A DNA stretch of 64,000 nucleotides, taken from assembly GCF_009857605.1 (NCBI RefSeq), contig NZ_WWCT01000001.1, positions 124,001 through 188,000 of the forward strand, in the 5' to 3' direction. Source of the stretch: Duganella levis (GTDB lineage Bacteria > Pseudomonadota > Gammaproteobacteria > Burkholderiales > Burkholderiaceae_D). This document shows positions 57,863 through 64,000 of the stretch, piece by piece. The notes beneath the pieces were generated by a model. It saw nothing but the letters and a program-made list of their open reading frames with translations, searched no databases and was not told the origin of the DNA. A program made the position numbers and the translations under genes. Every line of letters starts with the position of its first letter. The stretch's first letter is position 1.

Positions 57863-57891
57863 GTCTTATATAAGACTTGTTGGTGTACAAT
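57863..57891 (+). promoter_or_regulatory. acnB promoter with 14-bp palindromic operator
   Basis: GTCTTATATAAGAC (57863-57876) is a perfect 14-bp palindrome. TACAAT at 57886-57891 is a good -10, and the palindrome covers the position of its -35. A dimeric regulator, GntR-type as I recall for TCA genes of betaproteobacteria, would block or redirect polymerase here. Confidence 0.65.
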
Positions 57892-57952
57892 AGCAGCCGG
57901 AACGGGCCGTTGATCGATGCCTGCCCTGCAATCAACCTGACGAGAAACTCTT

Positions 57953-60544
57953 ATGCTAGCTGCCTACCGCCAGCACGTTGCCGAACGTGCCTCCCTTGGT
58001 ATTCCTCCGCTGCCGCTGTCGGCAGCCCAGACCAGCGACCTGGTCGAACTCCTGATCGCGCCGCCTGCCGGCGAAGAAGCGTTCCTTGTCGACCTGATCA
58101 CCAACCGCGTGCCGGCTGGCGTAGATGATGCCGCCAAGGTCAAGTCGGCCTTCCTGACCGCCGTTGCCAAAGGCACGGAAAGTTCGCCGCTGATTTCGCG
58201 CGAACTGGCGACCAAACTGCTGGGCACCATGCTGGGCGGTTTCAACATCAAGCCGATGATCGACCTGCTGGGCGACGACGTGGTCGGTGATGTAGCCGCC
58301 GAAGGCCTGAAGAAAACCCTGCTGATGTTCGACTACTTCCACGATGTCAAGGAACTGGCCGACCAGGGCAATGCGCGCGCCAAGGGCGTGTTGCAATCGT
58401 GGGCCGACGCCGAGTGGTTCACCTCGCGTCCGGAAGTACCGCAAAGCCTGACCCTGACCGTGTTCAAGGTCACCGGCGAAACCAATACCGATGATCTGTC
58501 GCCGGCGCCGGACGCCACCACCCGTCCTGACATCCCGATGCATGCACTGGCGATGCTGAAGAATCCGCGTCCGGGCATCAATCCGGAAGAGCCAGGCAAG
58601 ATCGGCCCGCTGAAACAGTTGGAAGCCCTGAAAGCCAAGGGTCACCTGGTGGCCTACGTCGGCGACGTGGTCGGCACTGGTTCCTCGCGTAAATCCGCTA
58701 CCAACTCGGTGCTGTGGTTCACCGGCGAAGACATTCCGTTCATCCCGAACAAGCGTTTCGGCGGTGTGTGCCTGGGCACCAAGATCGCCCCGATTTTCTA
58801 CAACACCATGGAAGATGCCGGCGCGCTGCCAATCGAGCTGGATGTCACGCAAATGGAAATGGGCGACGTCATCGAGCTGCGCCCATACGATGGCAAGGCG
58901 CTGAAAAACGGCGAAGTCATCGCCGAGTTCAAGGTCAAGTCCGACGTGCTGTTTGACGAAGTGCGCGCCGGCGGCCGCATTCCGCTGATCATCGGCCGTG
59001 GCCTGACCACCAAAGCCCGCGAATCGCTGGGCCTGCCGGCATCGACGCTGTTCCGCCTGCCGCAGAACCCGGTCGATACCGGCAAGGGGTACTCGCTGGC
59101 GCAGAAAATGGTTGGCCGCGCTTGCGGTCTGCCAGAAGGCACCGGCATCCGTCCAGGCACCTACTGCGAACCGAAGATGACCACCGTGGGTTCGCAGGAC
59201 ACCACCGGCCCGATGACGCGCGACGAGCTGAAAGACCTGGCTTGCCTGGGCTTCTCGGCCGACCTGGTAATGCAATCGTTCTGCCACACCGCCGCCTATC
59301 CAAAAGTGGTGGACGTGAAGATGCACCGCGAACTGCCAACCTTCATCGAAAACCGTGGCGGCGTGGCGCTGCGTCCGGGCGACGGCGTGATCCACTCGTG
59401 GCTGAACCGCCTGCTGATGCCGGACACCGTCGGCACCGGCGGCGACTCGCACACCCGTTTCCCGATCGGTATTTCGTTCCCGGCTGGCTCCGGTCTGGTG
59501 GCGTTTGCCGCTGCCACCGGCGTGATGCCGCTGGACATGCCGGAATCGGTGCTGGTGCGCTTCAAAGGCAAAATGCAGCCTGGCGTGACCCTGCGTGACC
59601 TGGTCAACGCGATTCCGCTGTACGCCATCCGCGCCGGCATGCTGACCGTCGACAAGAAGGGCAAGAAGAACATCTTCTCCGGCCGCATCCTGGAAATCGA
59701 AGGCCTGCCGGACCTGAAGGTTGAGCAAGCATTTGAACTGTCCGACGCTTCGGCCGAGCGCTCCGCCGCCGGTTGCACCGTGCATCTGGACAAAGCGCCG
59801 ATCATCGAATACATGACCTCGAACATCACGCTGATGAAGTGGATGATCGCCAATGGTTACCTGGACAAGCGCACGCTGGAACGCCGCATCAAGGCCATGG
59901 AAGCATGGCTGGCCAACCCAGAGCTGTTGGCGCCGGATGCGGATGCCGAATACGCCGCCGTCATCGAGATCGACCTGGCCGACATCCACGAGCCTATCGT
60001 GGCCTGCCCGAACGATCCGGACGATGTAAAAACCCTGGCCGACGTGGCCGGCGCCAAGATCGACGACGTGTTCGTTGGCTCGTGCATGACCAACATCGGT
60101 CACTTCCGCGCCGCGTCGAAAGTCCTGGAAGGCAAAACGGATATTCCGGTGCGCCTGTGGATCGCGCCGCCAACCAAGATGGACGCGCAACAGCTGACTG
60201 CCGAAGGCCACTACGGCACGCTGGGCCGCACCGGCGCGCGCATGGAAATGCCGGGCTGCTCGCTGTGCATGGGTAACCAGGCGCAGATCCGCAAGGGCGC
60301 GACCGTGATGTCGACCTCGACCCGTAACTTCCCGAATCGCCTGGGCATCGAAACCAATGTGTATCTGGGTTCGGCTGAACTGGCGGCGGTGTGCTCGGCC
60401 CTGGGCCGCATCCCGACCAAGGAAGAGTACATGTCGCACATCGGCGTGATCGACCAGAACGCCGACGACATCTACCGTTACATGAACTTCGACAAGATCG
60501 AAGAGTTCCGCAGCGTGGCAGACGCCGTGCAAGTGCCAGTGTAA
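57953..60544 (+). CDS. acnB: Aconitate hydratase B
   Basis: An 863-residue enzyme (E. coli AcnB 865) that isomerises citrate and isocitrate through a [4Fe-4S] cluster in the TCA cycle. The cluster ligands are Cys711 (VGSCMTN), Cys769 and Cys772 ([10 protein letters not shown]), at the same numbers as in E. coli to within one residue. The N-terminal HEAT-like domain ([20 protein letters not shown]) identifies the B type, and the swivel domain holds [20 protein letters not shown]. The ATG at 57953 has only a weak ribosome site. It has its own promoter, operator and terminator and is not linked functionally to the receptor genes apart from being an iron-dependent enzyme. Confidence 0.98.
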   Translation: MLAAYRQHVAERASLGIPPLPLSAAQTSDLVELLIAPPAGEEAFLVDLITNRVPAGVDDAAKVKSAFLTAVAKGTESSPLISRELATKLLGTMLGGFNIKPMIDLLGDDVVGDVAAEGLKKTLLMFDYFHDVKELADQGNARAKGVLQSWADAEWFTSRPEVPQSLTLTVFKVTGETNTDDLSPAPDATTRPDIPMHALAMLKNPRPGINPEEPGKIGPLKQLEALKAKGHLVAYVGDVVGTGSSRKSATNSVLWFTGEDIPFIPNKRFGGVCLGTKIAPIFYNTMEDAGALPIELDVTQMEMGDVIELRPYDGKALKNGEVIAEFKVKSDVLFDEVRAGGRIPLIIGRGLTTKARESLGLPASTLFRLPQNPVDTGKGYSLAQKMVGRACGLPEGTGIRPGTYCEPKMTTVGSQDTTGPMTRDELKDLACLGFSADLVMQSFCHTAAYPKVVDVKMHRELPTFIENRGGVALRPGDGVIHSWLNRLLMPDTVGTGGDSHTRFPIGISFPAGSGLVAFAAATGVMPLDMPESVLVRFKGKMQPGVTLRDLVNAIPLYAIRAGMLTVDKKGKKNIFSGRILEIEGLPDLKVEQAFELSDASAERSAAGCTVHLDKAPIIEYMTSNITLMKWMIANGYLDKRTLERRIKAMEAWLANPELLAPDADAEYAAVIEIDLADIHEPIVACPNDPDDVKTLADVAGAKIDDVFVGSCMTNIGHFRAASKVLEGKTDIPVRLWIAPPTKMDAQQLTAEGHYGTLGRTGARMEMPGCSLCMGNQAQIRKGATVMSTSTRNFPNRLGIETNVYLGSAELAAVCSALGRIPTKEEYMSHIGVIDQNADDIYRYMNFDKIEEFRSVADAVQVPV

Positions 60545-60563
60545 GACTGACACGCTGAACTGA

Positions 60564-60600
60564 CCCCAATAAGCTGGCAACGGCTTATTGGGGTTTTTTT
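60564..60600 (+). terminator. Rho-independent terminator of acnB
   Basis: CCCCAATAAGC (60564-60574), loop, then GCTTATTGGGG (60583-60593) and seven T (60594-60600). This is a textbook terminator 19 bp after the acnB stop. Confidence 0.95.
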
Positions 60601-60608
60601 ATGGCCGC

Positions 60609-60759
60609 ATGGCGCGGTTCGGCGGCGCGGCCTCGACGCCGGGCTACCCCGGGGCGGAAGACCCCTCCACGCGGGCGCTGGTGCTGCCGTTGCTAATCTA
60701 TCGCGGCAAGGTGCTGCGCGCCGACCGCTCCGGCATCAACGTGTGGCCTGGGAGTAGGC
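60609..60759 (+). pseudogene. Fragment of a MipA/OmpV-family outer-membrane protein gene
   Basis: An open fragment translates to GGAASTPGYPGAEDPSTRAL and then VLPLLIYRGKVLRADRSGI, which resembles the first barrel strands of MipA/OmpV family proteins. The remaining roughly 200 residues of such a protein are absent because the convergent receptor gene begins at 60761. No promoter or ribosome site is apparent, and it sits directly on the acnB terminator. It is best read as a decayed remnant. Confidence 0.5.
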
Positions 60760-60760
60760 G

Positions 60761-62710
60761 TTACCAGTCGCGCCGCACGCGCAGCATGGCGAACGGCTGG
60801 GTACGGGTGATGTTGTGCTCGATGAAATCGACGCCGCCGGCCAGGCGATCGGCGGCGTAATGCATGCGGTCGTAGGTGATGGTGCGGCCGGCCAGGTTGT
60901 TCAGCTCCAGTGTCACCATCAGATTGCGCAGCGGCTTGTAATTGACGAAGGCGCGGGCCCAGCCGGAGCCGCTGCTGGTGTCGCGCTCGGCCACCTGCCA
61001 GCTGTCGTTGCTCCAGCCATTGTCCACCGAAATCCCCCAGTTGGTTCGTTGTTGCGGCAAATCCTGCGAGAATTCGACGCGCCACGACAGCGGCGTTTCG
61101 CCCGACAGCCGCCGCGTCGCCTGCGTCACCGGATCGGTGATCGAAGACGAGCGCCAGGTGGTCGACAGTTTCAGCAGCCCTTGCGGCAGCGCCCAGCTAT
61201 CGGTCGGCAGGTTCAACAGGCCGGTGACGCTGTCGGCACTGGCGTCGCCGATATTGCCGGCCACGTCGTAGGTGTTGCTGGCGGTACGCACCGGCATGCG
61301 ATCAACCGCGTCGCTGATGTGCGATTGCGTGTAGCTCAGCATGGCGGTGCCGCGATCCCAGAACTTGTACTCGATCGCGCCTTCGCACAGCCATGTCTTG
61401 GCCGGCACCAGATCGGGGTAGTCGCCGCGAATGGCTTTATTGGCGGGGTCGAAGTAGGCCCCCGCATCGCCAAAGTTCAGCTGGTTGACTTCGCGCTCCA
61501 TGCGCAACCGCAGTTGCAGCGATGGCAGCGGCGACAACGACAATCGCAGCCGTGGCTTGGGATAGAGGTGCGACTGGGCTTCGGGCTGGTCGGCGCCCAC
61601 GGTCAGGCTGGAATGCGCGACCTTCAGGCCGGCTTCGGCGCTGAGCGAGCTGTCGACCTGCCAGGCCGATGACAACTGGCCCTCGACACGCGACTCCTGC
61701 ACCCGGGCGTTGGCCTGGTAGCTGGCGCTGGTGTCGTTGGTATTGAGCACGCGCTCCAGGCCACCCCGGACCACGATGCCGTCCGCCGCCTGCCAACTCA
61801 GTTGTCCTCCCACCACTTGCTCGGTGGCTGAGGTGTTGGTGTAGCCGTGCGAGGTGTCGCTGCCGGTGATGGTCACCGACTCGGCGCTGGTTTCCGAGGT
61901 ACGGTATAGCGCCTTCAGGTCGAGGCTGGCGCCGTGGGCCAGATCGCGGCTGTAAGCCAGTCCCTGTTCACGGGTATGGCCGGCGTTGTCGTTGCTGGTC
62001 AGCGAATGGCTGGCAGCGTCGAAGCTGGCTTGCGACTGGTAGGTCCACGGCGTCAGCGCGCCATTCCACGTCAGCTGGCCGTCCAGCAGATCCTGGCCAT
62101 AGCCTAGTTTGACCGCCGTATTCTCGGCCATGCCGGCGCCCGCCACCCGCACTTGCGCGGCCGGTGTCGGACCGGTGAAGACGGTGGTGCGGGTGCCGAG
62201 TCCCTGGGCCATGTCCGGCGAGCGCGTGCGGGCTAGCAGGGCGCTGAAATTCTGGTCGCCGCGTTTGAGGCTGTAGTTGCCTTCGAGCGAAGGCGTCAGG
62301 CTGCCGTCCTGCAGGATCGAGGTGGAGGCGGTGGTGCTCATGGATACCAGGTCCATCTGCTTGAGCAGCAGATTGGCCACGGTCGGATAGCCGAGCATGT
62401 CGATGCCGTTGGCTCCGCCGTTGATGACCTCGATGCGGTCGACTGCTGCGGTCGGGATGCGGCCCAGCACGTCGCCGAGCGCATCGTTTTTGGCGGCCGG
62501 GCGCTTGCCGTTGATCAGCACGTTACCGGCGACACCGCGCCCCGCATTGCCGCCATCGAATGTGAAGCCCGGCAGGCGGGTAACCATATCCATCGCGGTC
62601 GACGCCTGGAACTGCCTGAAATAATCCGGCGCATAAGACTGCGCGGCCACCTCGGCGGTGAGCGCGCAGGCGAGCAAAACTGCGTGGCGAAGGAAAGTCG
62701 GCGGCGTCAT
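60761..62710 (-). CDS. TonB-dependent receptor, atypical (plug plus barrel)
   Basis: About 649 residues from the preferred ATG at 62710 (signal peptide MTPPTFLRHAVLLACALTAE); the frame extends 23 codons upstream without a clear ribosome site. The plug region reads LPGFTFDGGNAGRGVAGNVL, NGKRPAAKNDALGDVLGRIP and AAVDRIEVINGGANGIDMLG, a pattern of TonB receptors with the short plug type rather than the siderophore type. The barrel ends LELNNLAGRTITYDRM and MLRVRRDW. No Fur box is visible upstream, so it may take up something other than iron, for example oligosaccharides or peptides. The ligand is unknown. Confidence 0.8.
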   Translation of the reverse strand: MTPPTFLRHAVLLACALTAEVAAQSYAPDYFRQFQASTAMDMVTRLPGFTFDGGNAGRGVAGNVLINGKRPAAKNDALGDVLGRIPTAAVDRIEVINGGANGIDMLGYPTVANLLLKQMDLVSMSTTASTSILQDGSLTPSLEGNYSLKRGDQNFSALLARTRSPDMAQGLGTRTTVFTGPTPAAQVRVAGAGMAENTAVKLGYGQDLLDGQLTWNGALTPWTYQSQASFDAASHSLTSNDNAGHTREQGLAYSRDLAHGASLDLKALYRTSETSAESVTITGSDTSHGYTNTSATEQVVGGQLSWQAADGIVVRGGLERVLNTNDTSASYQANARVQESRVEGQLSSAWQVDSSLSAEAGLKVAHSSLTVGADQPEAQSHLYPKPRLRLSLSPLPSLQLRLRMEREVNQLNFGDAGAYFDPANKAIRGDYPDLVPAKTWLCEGAIEYKFWDRGTAMLSYTQSHISDAVDRMPVRTASNTYDVAGNIGDASADSVTGLLNLPTDSWALPQGLLKLSTTWRSSSITDPVTQATRRLSGETPLSWRVEFSQDLPQQRTNWGISVDNGWSNDSWQVAERDTSSGSGWARAFVNYKPLRNLMVTLELNNLAGRTITYDRMHYAADRLAGGVDFIEHNITRTQPFAMLRVRRDW

Positions 62711-62854
62711 CCAAACATTGTGCAATGAACACCATCCAAGCGCAAGATACTTGAGGCCGCCAGAGGCTAAATTGCCCATCTAAATCTCATCCCTTGGGAA
62801 TCACAATTTTCTGCGAGATTTCTTCCCAAGAGATGCCGCTCCTTCGAAACGCCT

Positions 62855-64000
62855 TTAAGGGCTTGTCGATTGGGCACATGCGCCGACGCATTCGGAAGCC
62901 TTTACACAAAAATTAATGTAATTCTTGGCCGCACCGTTGAAACACGATTGGCCTGCGGGACAGGCTGTCACGCCGGTATGGTTTGAATTGAACCAAAAAC
63001 GGGGTGCATAACCTGCCGCACAAGAGTCCTCGCCGGCGTCACTAGCGTTGATGTATGCAGTCGGCCCTGATGTATTTTTCGTCCCGCACATCGCCACCCA
63101 ATGCGGGGAAGGACCTGCGGCAGGGTAGACCGTTCCAACGGAACCCGTTGCAGGGTTGACTGCCCAGTCACCCTCTGTGCCGCCACCCCAATTCAGTAGA
63201 TTGTAGGAACGTGTAGTGACGATAGCGCCGACGAATTCATACCCATCACGACAATAGTTCGATGGTGCGGTTGGATAAATTGGGTCCATTCCGCTTGGAT
63301 ATAAGTACCAATCCTCATCAACACCGCTGCTTTCCATGTAGATCCAGTCAGCAGAGGTGAAAGCGGCGAGAGTCGAGTCATTACCGGCCCCTTGTGGCAA
63401 GATACCACCGCGGTTTCGCGGCCGAGCACCAGTTTCAGCCACATTGCCATAGGCGTCCGCAGTTCCGCGGCGCGTAAATTTCACATCATTTTTCCACTTG
63501 GTAGCCATCGTTGTTCCCCACCAAGTCGCTAAATTGACGGTGACGAATTTGGCGTACGGGCCTTCGGCGTCAATATACAGTGCGCTAGATGGAAACGAGG
63601 TGTCGCAGATCACATTAGGATATGCGCCTGTTGGCAGGCCATTGCTGCATACCGTAGGGTTGTAGGTTGAATGCCGCCAACGGATCAGGCCAAACGCGTT
63701 GAGGTTTTGGCGGCCATAATAGTACGACTCGGAAAAGCGAACTTGGCCAGACGCATCCTTGACGCTGTATTTTAATTCGACGATCTCCATCGTAGATGGT
63801 AACTCACTTCCACCATTCGGAATATTAGGATCGGACATATTTGAATAGTAGGTCACCGAAGTGACAGCTGCAGCGTATGTTGATGGGTCATATCCATCCA
63901 GCCGAACGCCATTCTGGACATTACTCGTATTGAAATCATAGTGCGAGCTCACCGGTGTGATACGGTCTGGATAAGTCCACTTTCCGCCTCCTACGGGCGT
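62855..64000 (-). CDS. Cys-rich protein of unknown function, N terminus outside window
   Basis: The frame runs to the window edge without a stop, so the start is outside; an internal GTG at 63952 is probably not the true start. About 381 residues are visible, with segments such as YSVKDASGQVRFSESYYYG, RPRNRGGILPQGAGNDSTLA, DEDWYLYPSGMDPIYPTAPS and a Cys-rich C terminus (MCGTK, DSCAAGY, ACPAGQSCFNG, NFCVKASECVGACAQ). The abundance of cysteines and aromatic residues suggests a secreted or surface protein with disulphides. No family is recognised. The DNA is visibly less GC-rich than the rest of the window, which may indicate horizontal acquisition. Confidence 0.6.
   Translation of the reverse strand, partial: TPVGGGKWTYPDRITPVSSHYDFNTSNVQNGVRLDGYDPSTYAAAVTSVTYYSNMSDPNIPNGGSELPSTMEIVELKYSVKDASGQVRFSESYYYGRQNLNAFGLIRWRHSTYNPTVCSNGLPTGAYPNVICDTSFPSSALYIDAEGPYAKFVTVNLATWWGTTMATKWKNDVKFTRRGTADAYGNVAETGARPRNRGGILPQGAGNDSTLAAFTSADWIYMESSGVDEDWYLYPSGMDPIYPTAPSNYCRDGYEFVGAIVTTRSYNLLNWGGGTEGDWAVNPATGSVGTVYPAAGPSPHWVAMCGTKNTSGPTAYINASDAGEDSCAAGYAPRFWFNSNHTGVTACPAGQSCFNGAAKNYINFCVKASECVGACAQSTSP

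Noticed and set aside
57956..60580. An 874-codon frame on the minus strand over acnB
   Set aside because: Exact antisense of the well-conserved aconitase gene, with shadow composition and no recognisable domain.
1..64000. tRNA, rRNA, CRISPR arrays, insertion sequences, prophage or attachment sites
   Set aside because: No cloverleaf, spaced direct repeats, transposase or integrase reading frames were seen on either strand.

Overview
The window comes from a GC-rich betaproteobacterium, most likely Oxalobacteraceae (Duganella/Massilia/Janthinobacterium type). This rests on codon composition, a PEP-CTERM protein, the 30-bp AGGGTCTGACCCCGT palindrome that I recall as common in that family, and a stand-alone UDP-4-keto-pentose/UDP-xylose synthase of the Ralstonia type. 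I see no rRNA, tRNA, CRISPR array, insertion sequence or phage module. Almost every base is coding, and no gene-free stretch exceeds 300 bases.

The window is dominated by two intertwined themes: ferric-siderophore uptake and cell-envelope defence. Iron part: seven TonB-dependent receptors (2-1363 partial, 6848-8962, 9118-11268, 20868-23240, 44588-46924, 47570-49888, 60761-62710), two FecI/FecR pairs (2513-3999 and 43127-44585), two PiuC-type iron/2-oxoglutarate hydroxylases, a SEL1-repeat partner, two YVTN beta-propeller proteins and three divergent Fur-family regulators. There are no siderophore biosynthesis genes, so this looks like xenosiderophore scavenging. Several promoters carry recognisable Fur boxes.

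Envelope part: two RND efflux systems (an MdtA/MdtC-like pair at 11888-16080 and a complete AcrAB-OprM-like set at 32404-38138), five two-component systems plus an extra response regulator and an orphan propeller-type histidine kinase, ArnT, the UDP-sugar enzyme, a PAP2 phosphatase, a COG4705-type membrane protein, a PepSY protein and two ATP-grasp paralogues.

The most striking observation is regulatory. Six copies of a PmrA/QseB-type box (nTTAAn-N5-nTTAAn, 11-bp repeat) lie at five promoter regions, and each is followed after exactly 11 nt by a -10-like hexamer. They precede the MdtA-like pump, the divergent QseBC-like system, the ATP-grasp pair, the 28239-32397 membrane operon (which has its own QseBC-like system), arnT and the UDP-xylose synthase gene. 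This defines a local envelope-modification regulon.

Layout: 1-9.1 kb, receptor/propeller pair, FecIR, and a tight operon of receptor, Rossmann-like protein and two PstS-like binding proteins. 9.1-16.1 kb, Fiu-like receptor, Fur-like gene and RND pump. 16.2-20.7 kb, two two-component systems and a lipoprotein. 20.9-25.7 kb, receptor-SEL1-PiuC operon and propeller. 25.9-32.4 kb, ATP-grasp pair and membrane operon. 32.4-43.1 kb, RND operon and regulators. 43.1-49.9 kb, FecIRA, Fur-like gene and receptor. 50-54 kb, arnT, Fur-like gene, PiuC-like gene and UDP-sugar enzyme. 54-64 kb, propeller kinase, PEP-CTERM protein, acnB, a MipA remnant, a receptor and an AT-richer Cys-rich gene cut by the window edge.
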